The position numbers and the translations under genes were made by a program. A stretch of 64,000 nt of DNA from Eublepharis macularius. Taxonomy: Eukaryota; Chordata; Lepidosauria; Squamata; Eublepharidae. Numbering within the stretch: position 1 is the first letter of the stretch; every line of letters begins with the position of its first letter. The stretch covers positions 5,169,001 through 5,233,000 of the forward strand of contig NC_072795.1 of the NCBI RefSeq assembly GCF_028583425.1. Reading direction: 5' to 3'. A model generated the notes under the pieces. That model saw nothing but the letters and a program-made list of their open reading frames with translations. It did no database searches and was not told the origin of the DNA. Of the stretch, positions 37,201 to 42,428 are shown in pieces.

Positions 37201-38116
37201 GTGTCATTTGTCATGTGTAGCTTGGCCCACAGTGGCCAAACAGTTACTCTGGAGGGCCAACGAACATGGCATGTAAGCTGAGGCCTTTCCCCGAAATTGC
37301 CTCTTGGCACCGGGATTCAGAAGTCAATCAATCAGCACTGAACAAAAGACATGGAGGGAGAGCCTGTCTCTCTGGGTGGGTCAGTCGGTTGGTCTGTTTT
37401 TGCGGCAGGACCGCCCAGCGGCTTCGCACAGCAACTGTTTGCCCAGAATACGGGACCGTAGCAAACCTTGGAGTAAAAACGGCAGGAAATAGAGCACATG
37501 GTTGGCTGATCAGGGATACCTCGTTCCCAGAGCCAGGAGGACTCCAACGGGCATGGTTGGCCTCACCACTTGATCAGCCTGCATTTCCCTTCTCCAGCCT
37601 GTGCAGGGAGAGAGAAATCAGGGCTGGATTTTCCAGGCTCCTAGGCAAGCCAGTCGCACGCTCTAGTTCAAACATTCATCTTACAGGGCCACGATGCACT
37701 AAGCGCCGGCCCTCTCTGCTCATGCTTTGCATTTGTATCCCTAGATATCATTGCAACGGGCTCCAAGAGCAAAGAAACCCTAAGGGCCGTTGCTACTGGT
37801 GAGTCGCGGTTCCGTTGCAATCCCCCCTTGGCTTCCCCGCTGGGTTTGGCCGTAGCTGTCTTGTGGGCTGTGGCACAAGGCAGGTGCGTGGCCGTGGGAC
37901 CTGCCATGCCATTCCCTACTCAAGCCCACGGTCGACATCCCTTGCATGGCGTCACCCTGCATTTTCTCTCTTCTTCCCTTAGTCCTCAATCTGCTGAAAC
38001 GGGACCCCGAGCCAAACAATACGGACTTGATACCACGTATTATGGAGTCCATGGCGCAAGAGTCATCTTCGGAGATGGTGGCGGGAAACTGCTGCAGCAG
38101 ACTCTGGAAGAAATAG
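8470..38116 (+). CDS. Maestro HEAT-like repeat (MROH) family protein, 3' part of the gene, 18 exons
   Basis: I chained 18 exons: 8470-8576, 9752-9874, 12613-12717, 14103-14235, 15296-15405, 17874-18023, 19288-19442, 22132-22270, 24524-24720, 25603-25740, 28552-28660, 29822-29962, 30971-31147, 33333-33488, 34047-34145, 35198-35303, 37745-37798, 37983-38116. They total 2333 nt with every phase compatible, giving 776 residues and then TAG. The protein is almost all amphipathic alpha-helical HEAT-like units. Family-like blocks include [25 protein letters not shown] and [20 protein letters not shown] proteins are HEAT-repeat scaffolds with poorly defined roles, so I assign no specific function. 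Introns are GT/AG except one apparent GC/AG intron (35304-37744). The first exon needs one nucleotide from an upstream exon that I do not see. The exact paralogue (MROH2B, MROH7 or another) is uncertain. Confidence 0.85.
8715..9162. mobile_element. hAT-type MITE with perfect 8-bp TSD AAAACAAG
   Basis: The ends CAGGGTTCATTTTG and CAAAATGAGCCCTG are inverted repeats. AAAACAAG flanks it at 8707-8714 and 9163-9170. Near 8755-8785 a short unit (agctcattagcat) is repeated in tandem. The ends are related to, but distinct from, family B. Confidence 0.85.
9405..9557 (+). mobile_element. Penelope-like terminal repeat fragment
   Basis: It contains TTGAGTCCAGTAGCACCTTA and, inverted, CTTTAAGGTGCTACTGGACT, so it is a short inverted pair of the PLE terminal block. 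It lies in an MROH intron. Confidence 0.6.
9752..9874 (+). CDS. MROH-like exon 2
   Basis: The acceptor is gccgcag and the donor CGG/gtgagt; phase 0 to 0, 41 codons. It encodes [20 protein letters not shown] and then SLIRDALR, two helices matching the MROH layout in which LRFL starts a helix. Confidence 0.85.
10108..10268. mobile_element. Family D MITE
   Basis: The left end is GATTCCGTACACGTTGGATA; the right end is the inverted match TTATCTAACGTGTGCGGAAT. It is the same family as 2652-2792. Confidence 0.8.
10585..11035. mobile_element. Family A MITE carrying a nested PLE
   Basis: The MITE starts with GATGCCAACTACAGGAAATT, reads to GCTGTTTTCTCCAG and resumes after the nested element with TTTTCTCCAGAGGAACTG. 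The far end is lost. Confidence 0.65.
10703..11002. mobile_element. Penelope-like terminal repeat unit, inverted then tandem
   Basis: The left half is inverted (AGAGTCCAGTAGCACCTTTA on plus). The right half holds three tandem copies of the CATCTGACGAAGAG motif and ends GCTTATGCTGCAATAAAGTT. The flanks duplicate TTTTCTCCAGA (10692-10702 and 11003-11013), a TSD of 10-11 bp. Confidence 0.75.
11503..12057 (+). mobile_element. L2 LINE 3' end
   Basis: A plus frame encodes an L2 C-terminus ([29 protein letters not shown]), followed by a 3' UTR ending in CTAGAAATCAAATAAATAAA. The retained 3' end and strong 5' truncation are typical of LINE copies. Confidence 0.8.
12058..12114 (+). repeat. (AAAT)n microsatellite, L2 tail
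   Basis: About 14 tandem AAAT units follow the L2 3' UTR and probably grew from its tail. Confidence 0.95.
12130..12438. mobile_element. Family E GC-rich element (ggtcccct blocks)
   Basis: It begins with a CCCAGGTCCCCTGGTGGACG block and ends GGGACCTCACAACCCT. The interior is GC-rich with short inverted blocks. Similar elements lie at 16455, 31180, 47935, 48150 and 58812. Confidence 0.5.
12613..12717 (+). CDS. MROH-like exon 3
   Basis: The donor AAA/gtgagt is strong; phase 0 to 0. It encodes [19 protein letters not shown], a HEAT-unit helix. I placed the acceptor at ttttctag (12612). An acceptor at cccacgag (12651) would also keep the frame and give a shorter exon. Confidence 0.7.
13194..13313. 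mobile_element. Family C palindromic MITE (GGGCCAAGCTACAAGTGACG)
   Basis: The left arm CGAAGCTACAAGTGACGAAT and the right arm ATTCGTCACTTGTAGCTTGG are inverted. Nearly the whole element folds on itself. Confidence 0.85.
13554..13861 (-). mobile_element. Helitron-type element, non-autonomous, complete
   Basis: Read on the minus strand it starts TCCTACTATATAAAAAGC and ends in a hairpin (GCCCATT...CAATGGGC) followed by TGGTTGCTAG. It is flanked by A on the 5' side and T on the 3' side, the AT target of Helitrons. A second long hairpin near the 5' end pairs GACTCACTTTTTATCC with GGATAAAAAGTGAGTC. It is 308 bp with no Rep/helicase frame. Confidence 0.8.
14103..14235 (+). CDS. MROH-like exon 4
   Basis: The acceptor is ccttatcag and the donor AAGT/gtaaga; phase 0 in, phase 1 out. 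It encodes [16 protein letters not shown] and [16 protein letters not shown]. The AA-GL-HLY pattern is typical of MROH HEAT units. Confidence 0.9.
14738..15022 (-). mobile_element. Helitron-type element, degenerate
   Basis: CTAG at 14738 follows an A, and the 5' end on the minus strand reads TACTACTAGATAAAAGAG. The block gtgagtcgtcgccaatac is shared with the copy at 13554-13861. The end hairpins are eroded. Confidence 0.55.
15296..15405 (+). CDS. MROH-like exon 5
   Basis: The acceptor is ttctttag and the donor ACG/gtgaat. It starts with two bases completing the codon from exon 4 and ends in phase 0. It encodes [20 protein letters not shown] and then VMDATT. Another frame is open but does not fit its neighbours. 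Confidence 0.85.
15628..15851. mobile_element. Family B hAT-type MITE
   Basis: The ends are CAGGGTTTTTTTTCAGC and AGAAAAAAAGCCCTG. The 8-bp flanks CCCAACAG and CCCTACAG match at 7 of 8. Confidence 0.85.
16219..16390 (-). mobile_element. CR1/L3-like LINE 3' fragment
   Basis: It contains GAAGAGCCATGCCGGATCAG, CCGGTCTCACACAGTGGCCA and GGCACGGGGATTCAGAG. The same block is at 37045-37330, and the first part at 57278. Confidence 0.6.
16455..16795. mobile_element. Family E GC-rich element with short tandem repeats
   Basis: It starts GGTTGCCAAATCCC and ends GGAACCTGGCAGCCCT. Between 16530 and 16625 a 19-20 bp unit (cacttctgggaagtgacgg) is repeated about five times. Confidence 0.55.
17300..17640. 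other. Pyrimidine-rich tract and decayed GC-rich repeat
   Basis: 17300-17395 is C/T-rich. 17412-17600 starts with GGGGTTGCCAGGTCTGACCC and carries repeated gatgtcactt blocks like family E. No exon is seen. Confidence 0.4.
17874..18023 (+). CDS. MROH-like exon 6
   Basis: The acceptor is tcttttcag and the donor AGG/gtaaga; phase 0 to 0, 50 codons. It encodes [20 protein letters not shown] and then MRNDN and [12 protein letters not shown]. This is one of the clearest MROH signatures in the window. Confidence 0.92.
18395..18880 (+). mobile_element. tRNA-derived SINE with five tandem heads
   Basis: An 80-bp unit containing the tRNA-like B-box GGTTCGACTCC starts at 18419, 18499, 18579, 18659 and 18739. 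It is followed by one copy of the SINE body and tail (GTGGGGACAATAACA). The period is exactly 80. Confidence 0.85.
19229..19267 (+). repeat. (TC)n tract in the 3' part of an intron
   Basis: About 19 TC units end 20 bp before the exon 7 acceptor, so the tract may act as or extend its polypyrimidine tract. Confidence 0.9.
19288..19442 (+). CDS. MROH-like exon 7
   Basis: The acceptor is ttttccag and the donor ACAG/gtaaga; phase 0 in, two bases out. It encodes [20 protein letters not shown] and then [15 protein letters not shown], a pair of helices with the MROH PxxVV-LL pattern. Confidence 0.9.
19473..19665. mobile_element. Family A MITE
   Basis: It contains GGTTCCCTGGAGAAAACGGC, TATACCCTGCTGAG and ATTTCCCATTCTGGA in the family A order. 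Sequence 19666-20160 shows no gene. Confidence 0.7.
20165..20410 (+). mobile_element. Sauria-type SINE
   Basis: It starts CAGTTTGGTTTAGTGG, has GAAGCCAGCTGGGTGACCCT in the middle and ends in GGCAGTTTAGAAATCAAATA with an ATT tail. Confidence 0.85.
20484..20655. mobile_element. Family A-related MITE
   Basis: The ends are GTTGGCAACCTTAC and AGAGCTGGCAACCTT. Its interior (CACCAAAGGCTTCCACCACA) differs from other family A copies but recurs near 33810. Confidence 0.5.
20656..21124. other. Intronic sequence, nothing recognised
   Basis: No exon with matching phase and no repeat that I recognise. Confidence 0.4.
21125..21664 (-). mobile_element. Helitron-type element, non-autonomous
   Basis: The plus strand starts A/CTAG, followed by a hairpin (GCCTGTTGT...ACAACGGGG). 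It ends with TTAGGA/T, so the minus strand begins TCCTAA. The GTGAGTCATCAGCAACACAG block near the 5' end is shared with other copies. The GC-rich filler gives chance open frames on both strands. Confidence 0.75.
22132..22270 (+). CDS. MROH-like exon 8
   Basis: The acceptor is aactttag and the donor GCT/gtaagt. It starts with one base completing AGC and ends in phase 0. It encodes [20 protein letters not shown] and then a Pro-rich loop, the W-R-L opening typical of these units. Confidence 0.9.
22311..22850 (+). repeat. Minisatellite, about 79-bp unit, six to seven copies
   Basis: Each unit contains GCCATGTTTTCTCCTGTTTC and CAAACTCGGTTCGGTATGAT. Starts are about 79 bp apart, one spacing being 71. 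Long open frames on both strands come from the repeat and are not genes. Confidence 0.9.
22855..22955 (+). mobile_element. SINE tail fragment
   Basis: ATACTTTGTAAACTGCTCTG and GGGCGGTATATAAATCAAAT belong to the Sauria SINE 3' end. A (TAG)n run follows. Sequence 22956-23578 shows no gene. Confidence 0.75.
23579..23783. mobile_element. Family C palindromic MITE
   Basis: The left arm GAGCCAAGCTACAAGTGACA and the right arm CACTAGTGGCTTGGCTCTGA enclose a near-perfect inverted repeat over about 200 bp. Confidence 0.85.
24425..24510 (+). mobile_element. Penelope-like terminal repeat fragment
   Basis: TATCTGACGAAGCTCACACC and GGGTGCAACTGGACTGGAAT are diverged PLE blocks. They end just upstream of the exon 9 acceptor. 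Confidence 0.55.
24524..24720 (+). CDS. MROH-like exon 9
   Basis: The acceptor is cccactag and the donor TTCAG/gtgctc; phase 0 in, two bases out. It encodes [20 protein letters not shown], then [14 protein letters not shown] and YWSTCIQQK, a strong MROH signature. Confidence 0.9.
25150..25415 (+). mobile_element. Penelope-like terminal repeat copies
   Basis: It holds CTACAAACTAACACGGCAAA, then CATCTGACGAAGAGAACTTG, AAAGCTTATGCTACGATAAA and GGTGCTACTGGACTCTTTTT. Confidence 0.7.
25603..25740 (+). CDS. MROH-like exon 10
   Basis: The acceptor is ttggtgcag and the donor GCTAG/gtaaga; one base in, two out. It encodes [20 protein letters not shown] and then [10 protein letters not shown]. Family members share the pattern of a helix, an acidic loop and a final xxLAR. 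Confidence 0.9.
25851..26546 (-). mobile_element. Helitron-type element, 5' end truncated
   Basis: A/CTAG opens it on the plus strand, with a hairpin-like pair around GGGTATTGT and ATACAACAGG. Near 26535 it reads GGATAAGAGGTGAGTCAT and then breaks off. The following CAACGGGCTCTAGCAAACGG looks like the hairpin arm of another copy. The GC-rich interior repeats a roughly 120-bp motif (tgccccctcagaggcctg type) several times. Confidence 0.6.
26635..26770 (+). mobile_element. CR1-like fragment and short repeat
   Basis: TTTGGAATACTGTGTACAAT and ATTATCAAGAGACTGGAGCA resemble the CR1 end-of-ORF region seen at 62600. Sequence 26771-27408 shows no exon. Confidence 0.5.
27409..27580. mobile_element. Family A MITE, first of an adjacent pair
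   Basis: It starts CAACCTCCAGGTAGTG and ends CACCTGGTGCTGGCCACCCT. Confidence 0.75.
27582..27766. mobile_element. Family A MITE, second of the pair
   Basis: It starts CCCAACCTCCAGGTGGTGGC and ends CGCCTGGAGCTGGCAACTC, directly after the previous copy and in the same orientation. Confidence 0.75.
27780..28412 (-). mobile_element. Helitron-type element, only the 5' end clear
   Basis: The plus-strand end GAATTATGTAGTAAGA followed by T matches the 5' terminus of the family. GGGGTGAGTCGTCGGAAACC is the shared subterminal block. The far end (CTAG hairpin) is not seen, so the left boundary is a guess. Confidence 0.45.
28552..28660 (+). CDS. MROH-like exon 11
   Basis: The acceptor is acatttcag and the donor GAG/gtgagg; one base in, phase 0 out. 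It encodes [20 protein letters not shown] and then FLVE. Confidence 0.88.
29130..29291 (+). repeat. (GGTT)n microsatellite with duplicated flanks
   Basis: About 40 GGTT units. Flanking sequence is duplicated: TTTCAATCAGTAAAACCACA near 28907 and TTTCAATCAACCAAACCACA near 29375, in direct orientation. Six frames stay open because the unit has no stop. Confidence 0.97.
29822..29962 (+). CDS. MROH-like exon 12
   Basis: The acceptor is gttctctag and the donor AAG/gtgggg; phase 0 to 0, 47 codons. It encodes [20 protein letters not shown] and [13 protein letters not shown]. Confidence 0.9.
30153..30342. mobile_element. Family A MITE, inverted
   Basis: It starts GGGTTGCCAACTCTAGATAG, contains CTCCACCCTCCAAAGCAACC and ends near GAAGGTTGGCATTC. 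Confidence 0.75.
30412..30545 (+). mobile_element. Penelope-like terminal repeat fragment
   Basis: GTCTGAAGAAGGGAGCTGTG, AAAGCTTACACCCTG and CTGCAGACCAACCCAGCTGC follow the PLE block order. Confidence 0.6.
30971..31147 (+). CDS. MROH-like exon 13
   Basis: The acceptor is ttgtgcag and the donor GAT/gtgagt; phase 0 to 0, 59 codons. It encodes [20 protein letters not shown], then [12 protein letters not shown] and [11 protein letters not shown]. The in-frame ATG at 30971 is internal and not the start. Confidence 0.92.
31180..31415. mobile_element. Family E GC-rich element
   Basis: It carries repeated gtgatgtcac blocks and GGTCGGGGGATCTGGCAACT near the end. A related stretch lies at 30640-30790. 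Confidence 0.4.
31530..31777. mobile_element. Family C-like palindromic MITE
   Basis: The left arm GAGCCAAACTACAAGTGACA matches inverted CACTTGTAGCTTGGCTCTC. The arms are about 75 bp and include CTCAAGTTTTGATGGGAAA. Confidence 0.85.
32009..32266. mobile_element. Family B hAT-type MITE, perfect TSD TGAGCAAC
   Basis: The ends are CCGGGCTTTTTTCC and AGAAAAAAAGCCCTG. TGAGCAAC flanks it at 32001-32008 and 32267-32274. An internal inverted repeat is centred near 32140. Confidence 0.92.
32277..33190. mobile_element. Large inverted-repeat element, PLE-like, with a minisatellite core
   Basis: The outer arms are inverted: CATTGGACCAGCG-type sequence on the left against CACTGGTCCAATGCGCCAGC on the right. 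The inner arms AATCTTCCAGATTCTTT and AAGAATCTGGAAGATTCC also pair. Both arms carry a CTGAxxAAGCTGCATG block (cccctgacaaagctgcatgc near 33033). Confidence 0.6.
32480..33010 (+). repeat. Minisatellite, 27-bp unit, about 20 copies
   Basis: The unit is like GAACTAAACTATGCATATAC plus GAGTACA, with alternating variants. It stays open in several frames on both strands, so the long Tyr-rich frames are artefacts. Confidence 0.95.
33333..33488 (+). CDS. MROH-like exon 14
   Basis: The acceptor is tggagacag and the donor GAG/gtgagc; phase 0 to 0, 52 codons. It encodes [20 protein letters not shown], then [16 protein letters not shown] and PPVVE, a textbook MROH C-terminal unit. Confidence 0.93.
33645..33811. 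mobile_element. Family A MITE, left end missing
   Basis: TCAGTTCCCCTGGAGAAAGT to CCCTGGAGTTGGCAACCCT. Confidence 0.7.
34047..34145 (+). CDS. MROH-like exon 15
   Basis: The acceptor is ttctacag and the donor CTT/gtgagt; phase 0 to 0, 33 codons. It encodes [16 protein letters not shown] and [11 protein letters not shown]. Sequence 34146-34764 holds no gene. Confidence 0.9.
34765..35139. mobile_element. Family B hAT-type MITE
   Basis: The ends are CAGGGCTTTTTTTTCTGG and GCTGAAAAAAAGCCCAG. The 8-bp flanks ACCCTTTG and CCCCTTTG match at 7 of 8. It ends only 58 bp before exon 16. Confidence 0.85.
35198..35303 (+). CDS. MROH-like exon 16, GC donor
   Basis: The acceptor is cttcctag. It encodes [20 protein letters not shown] and then TALKLL, and ends with one base (G). 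The donor reads TTAG/gcaagg, a GC donor. With it, the frame joins the next exon exactly; no GT nearby does. Confidence 0.8.
35900..36272 (-). mobile_element. Helitron-type element, non-autonomous
   Basis: A/CTAG opens it on the plus strand; the other end is CCTTTTATATAGTAAGAGGA/T. The subterminal pair CGCTCACTTCTTATCC and GGATAAGGAGTGAGTG is present. The CTAG-side hairpin is degraded. Sequence 35304-35899 is intronic with a short (GAT/TGT) low-complexity tract. Confidence 0.7.
36890..37035 (+). mobile_element. SINE 3' part, head missing
   Basis: GCTGGGTGACCTTGGACTAG and AGGGTTGTTGTGGGGATAAA are a tRNA-SINE body. The 36273-36889 stretch shows an open frame (36550-36879) without splice sites that fit either gene. 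Confidence 0.6.
37045..37330 (-). mobile_element. CR1/L3-like fragment split by a MITE
   Basis: AGAACACAAGAAGAACCCTG to CGGTCTCACACA, then after the insertion CACAGTGGCCAAACAG to GGCACCGGGATTCAGAAG. Confidence 0.65.
37112..37228. mobile_element. Family C palindromic MITE inside a LINE
   Basis: GGGCCAAGCTACACATGACG on the left is the inverted match of GTCATGTGTAGCTTGGCCC on the right. The host LINE reads through when it is removed. Confidence 0.9.
37745..37798 (+). CDS. MROH-like exon 17
   Basis: The acceptor is tatccctag and the donor ACTG/gtgagt; two bases in, one out, 17 full codons. It encodes [17 protein letters not shown]. It is short, but supported by phase agreement on both sides. 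Confidence 0.75.
37983..38116 (+). CDS. MROH-like terminal exon with stop TAG
   Basis: The acceptor is cttcccttag. It begins with two bases completing a Val codon and encodes [20 protein letters not shown], followed by a Ser/Glu-rich and basic tail to TAG (38114-38116). Confidence 0.8.
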
Positions 38117-39036
38117 AGGCATCTTCTTCTTTGGCGGGGAAGGGGATGGGCAGAGATAAACATGGAGCAGGCTGGGCCAAGCGGCCCTATGGGGCTGGCA
38201 GCACCGCAGGGGCCACGAGGCTCTGACCTGGACTCTGATTAGTGTAACAGTGGTTGGAGGTTCACTTACTGGGTGAGGCTATGCCGCTTGCCATCTTTGC
38301 TGGAGCCCAAGTTTAACCCAAGAGGACCGTGCAATGCGGCCAGCCTGTCACAGAGGCCCCACAGACCAGCGTGCTGTTGGCCCCCAGCAGCTCTGCAGAG
38401 TTGTAGCCCGTCAGGAACTCTCCCAGTAAGTCAAAGGGCCAATCCACTCCCGTGGGGCTGCCGAGCTTGTGATTAGCAGGTGCTGGGAGAAAGGCACTTT
38501 GGACGTTGAGAAGCAATGGCTGGGTTGCTGAAAGTTGCAACCATTGTACTGGACTGCAGAACACAGAGAATATATTTAAATGTAGAGCTTAAGTATGTCT
38601 GTTGTATGATACAGTGGTGGGTTGAGCAGCGGGAAATCACATAATCTTGAGACAAATGTTTCCTGGTATAATATCTAGAGTAAACAAAAAATTATGAGCA
38701 ACCAGTCTATGTTAATATCGGGAAATAGATGCACGTAAATTCCAAGGCGGTATCAAAACATTTGGGATTTTCAGCCACCAGGAAACCAGCGGTGTAATGT
38801 TTGTGTGGACGCAGGAAGTGACCTCACACACGTTATTATGATTGTGATTATTTATTGCATTTCTAATCTGCTCCCCCCGCGAAACTGCACGTTTTTGTTC
38901 CCTTCGAGATGTCAGTGTCCTATATTTTTATTGTCTCGTGACTGAGGAGGGTTGATTCTTAATGTAATACTGTTACTAAGTGGAATTTGTGGATCACCGG
39001 TTAAGAGAGGTTGGAGGGTTCTCCAGGCATATGTAA

Positions 39037-39042
39037 AATAAA
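39037..39042 (+). terminator. Candidate poly(A) signal of the MROH-like gene
   Basis: AATAAA lies about 920 nt after the stop. The 38117-39060 stretch has no recognised repeat and would be a plausible 3' UTR; not proven. Confidence 0.4.
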
Positions 39043-39154
39043 ATGTGAACCAATATCAAGCTTGCCTGTCAGGAATTCTGAGAAATGGAGTACTATGAAA
39101 AGATGAGAGCCGCCTGACATGAAATTCTCACACAGAACTATTTGTTTTATTTAA

Positions 39155-40985
39155 TTTATATTTCAATTTATATACCGCCCATCCCCAGGGGCTCTGGGCG
39201 GTGAACAGTTTAAAATCGATAAAAACAAGAAAACAATAAAACTAAAATCAATATACAAACAATGAAACAAATTAACAAAGTGCAGTGGTGGGGAGAACCC
39301 TCCCCCACCCCAAAGGTGGGAGGCCGACATGGCACCGCCCCCTTCAACCACCGAACGCCTGGCGGAACAGCTCTGTCTTACAGGCCCGGCAGAACGATAA
39401 TATGTCCCGCTGGGCCCGGGTCTCCATTGACAGAGTGTTCCACCAGGCTGGGGCCAGGACTGAAAAGGCCTGGGCCCTGGTTGAAGCAAGGCGGGCTTCC
39501 TTAGGACCGGGGACCACCAGTAAACATTTATTCACCGATCGAAGCGATCTCCGGGGAATGTACAGGGAGAGGCAGTCCCGAAGATATGCCGGTCCCAACC
39601 CGCTCAGGGCTTTAAAGGTAAGAACCAACACCTTGAACCTGATTCGGAATTCAACCGGAATCCAGTGCAGCTGGCGCAGGACGGGTGTGATATGTGACTG
39701 GTAAGATATACCAGTCAGGACCTGTGCCGCTGCATTCTGGACCAGTTGTAGTTTCCGGATCAGGCCCAGGGGTAGCCCAGCGTAGAGTGAGTTACAGTAA
39801 TCTAGCCTGGAGGTGACCGTTGCATGGATCACTGTAGCCAGGTCCTGGGGCGTCAGGTAGGGGGCAAGTTGCCTGATCTGACGAAGATGGAAAAATGCAG
39901 ACTTGGCAACCGGCGTGACCTAGGCCTCTATCGACAGGAAGGCATCCAGGAGCACGCCCAGACTCTTTACCACTGGCGAAGTTGCCAGTGGTGTCCCATC
40001 CAGGGCAGGGAGCTGGATCCCAACATCTGGCAGCCCCCGTCCCAGCTGCAGGACCTCCGTCTTCACTGGGTTCAATTTCAGCCTGCTCTGTTTCAACCAT
40101 GCCGTCACAGCCTCCAAAGATCTGGCCAGATTGTCTGGGGCCGTGTCTGGCCGGCCGTCCATCAACAGAAAAAGCTGGGTGTCACCCGCGTATTGATGAC
40201 AGCCCAGCCCAAACCTCCGCACCAACTGGGTGAGGGGATGCATGTAGATGTTAAATAACATCTGGGAGAGTATCGCCCCTTGGGGAACCCCGCACACCAA
40301 GGGGTGATGGGGCGATAGATCTCCCCTGAGCGCCACCCTCTGTCCCCGACCCTGGAGAAAGGAGACCAGCCACTGTAAGGCTTCCCCCTAATCCCCACGT
40401 CGGCAAGGCGGCTGGCCAACAAATCATAGTCAACCGTGTCAAACGCTGCTGTGAGATTGAGTAACACAAGCAGCGCTGACCCGCCTCGATCCAGATGCCT
40501 GTGAAGGTCATCTGTGAGGGCAACCAAGGCTGTCTCCATCCCATGGCCAGGACGGAAGCCAGACTGGAATGGGTCCAGGACTAGAGCATCATTCAGGAAT
40601 TCCTGCAGTTGTACCGCCACCGCCCGCTCAATCACCTTGCCCAGGAACGGGAGGTTCGACACTGGGCGGTAACTGGACGGGTTGGTGGGGTCCAAAGATG
40701 TTTTTTTTCAGGAGGGGCCGCACTACCGCCTCCTTTAACACTCCTGGAAAAACCCCAGAGCTCAGGGAGATGTTAACAATGGCCTCCAGATGGTCCCGTA
40801 GCCCCTCTGAGCTGGCCTTCACCAGCCAGGATGGGCAGGGGTCCAGAGGACAGGTGGTTGGCCTCATCCCCTGCAGGATCCTGTCAACATCGTCCTGAGA
40901 GAGCAGCCTGAAATGGTCTAATACGCACCCAGAAGACGGCCAAGGGGTCTCCAGTTCCCTTACTGTATCAACAGTGGGTGGTAGG
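39155..40985 (-). mobile_element. L2-clade LINE with decayed reverse transcriptase
   Basis: Minus-strand frames give the RT core in order: SSYRPVSNLPFLGKVIERAV, FQSGFRPGHGMETALVALTD, AAFDTVDYDLL, GVPQGAILSQMLFNIY, then the catalytic box as YAGDTQ (YADD in active elements) and the C-terminus SRLDYCNSLYAGLPLGL. Frameshifts break the ORF between 40336 and 40390 and again near 39920. The 5' end is truncated and the 3' UTR ends near 39155. It is inactive. Confidence 0.92.
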
Positions 40986-41074
40986 ACAGGATTTTGCCTG
41001 CAAAATAGCTCGCAAAAGCCTCGCAGCCAATAGTTGAATTAAGAATTTGGTGGTCTCCCTGAGAGAGGGAGACC

Positions 41075-41440
41075 GAGGGAAGTGCAGGCATGGGGCGCCT
41101 CTCCTCCCGCTCTCCAGGTGCATTGCTGCATTTCCCCTTTCCCTGGTCGCACGGAGCATTGCTGCACCCCCCTCGCCCAGCCCCCGCAGAGCGACGCCGG
41201 GCTATGCAGCTCTGGGCCGCGTGACTTCAGGCAGGGGCCAGGCAAGCGAGGGGGGGGAGATGCAGCGATGTTCTGGGCGCCTTTCCTCCCGCTCTCCCAG
41301 TGCAGCCTGGCGTCTCTCTGCGGGGGCGAGGCTGGGCGGGGGAGAGGAAGATGAAGCGATGCTCCATGTGAGCAGGGGAAGGGTGCAGCGATGCACCTGG
41401 AGAGTGGGAGGAAAGGCGCCCCACACCTGCACTTCCCTCC
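41075..41440. repeat. GC-rich, CpG-rich inverted repeat
   Basis: GAAGTGCAGGCATGGGGCGC at about 41077 is matched inverted by GGCGCCCCACACCTGCACTT near 41415, with arms of about 50 bp. A block (gggcgcctttcctcccgctc) repeats near 41275. It may be a MITE or a promoter-like CpG island; no transcript evidence. Confidence 0.6.
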
Positions 41441-41894
41441 CTGCCGCTCTGTAAATGTTAAATTTTAAGCTGCAAGGACGCCTACACTTCCCGACAAACC
41501 TCGAGGTAAGGAAACACGAGTTGAACTCTAGTAACTTGTCACGTCTGTTTCAGCTCTCGGAGTTGGGACTGTTTCTATCATCTTCTCCTCCCTTTTCTCT
41601 TCTATTGTATTTTGAATTTTCCTTGACCAACATGCCACTGCTAAAGGAGGTCCCTTCCCAATTCATGTTAAGTTTAAAGATTGTAACTTTTCAGCTTTAG
41701 AGAACTCCTTGATGAAAATCTGAATGTTCAAATACTCCTTCTGAACTGGTTTTGGAATTATAAACATCTGGCATTGCAGTTTATTGAAAATTGTACACGT
41801 CATAAAGTCGAGGTTTTCCTCTGCACTCAGTCCTCCAACCCAAGCCTCTACTACTACAAGGGGCACAGAAAATAAACTTCCACTTTGGGTGTCC
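41441..41894. other. Intergenic, one unexplained open minus frame
   Basis: The minus frame at 41663-41866 (NKLQCQMFIIPKPVQKEY) has no splice sites or family I recognise. It may be a scrap of a transposon ORF. Confidence 0.25.
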
Positions 41895-42035
41895 TGTAGG
41901 CTAAGCAGACCATCAAGGTTGGTACTGCCTACTCATATTGGCAGTGCCTCTCTAGGGCCTCAGGTGGAGATCTTTCAGATCACCTCTCAACTGATTTAAT
42001 TGGAGATGCCGGGGATTGAACCTGGTGTAAGAAGA
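41895..42035 (-). mobile_element. tRNA-derived SINE fragment
   Basis: On plus: GGCAGTGCCTCTCTAGGGCC and GATGCCGGGGATTGAACCTG, the inverted head and body of a second tRNA-SINE type also seen at 45284. A shorter piece (CAGATGATCTTCCACTGAGC) is near 43242. Confidence 0.6.
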
Positions 42036-42150
42036 GGAGGACTTAACGCTGTCCCTTTTCCTCAGGTCTTAGAGGAGGACAAACCAGAAAGTTAGAAAGA
42101 TAGAGAGGTCAGGGCATCTGTTTACTCCTTACTGTCCTGAACTATCCAGT

Positions 42151-42281
42151 GGGCCAAGCTACCAGTGACGAATGACACTTGAATGGCAAGTGAACAGACT
42201 CACATGTATTCCTCCTTGTTCACTTGCGCTGCACTTGTGCTCCACTTGATCGCATGTGATCAAGGTTGTGGCTTGGCCCTT
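42151..42281. mobile_element. Family C palindromic MITE, right arm eroded
   Basis: GTGGGCCAAGCTACCAGTGA on the left; TTGTGGCTTGGCCC on the right. Confidence 0.75.
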
Positions 42282-42428
42282 TGATGTGTACATTGCTATT
42301 CTCAGGAGTCGGGACGCCCTCCTCATGACATCCGTCTCTTTCTCCCTTTGTCACACAACGATCTCTCCATCTTGTGCCATGGATGTAGGACTTGTTCTGC
42401 AGTCCATGCCCATCCTTAGACTAGACTA

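Noticed and set aside
39155..40985. Reverse transcriptase as a host gene or active element
   Set aside because: Frameshifts and the YAGD change in the catalytic box show a dead L2 copy.
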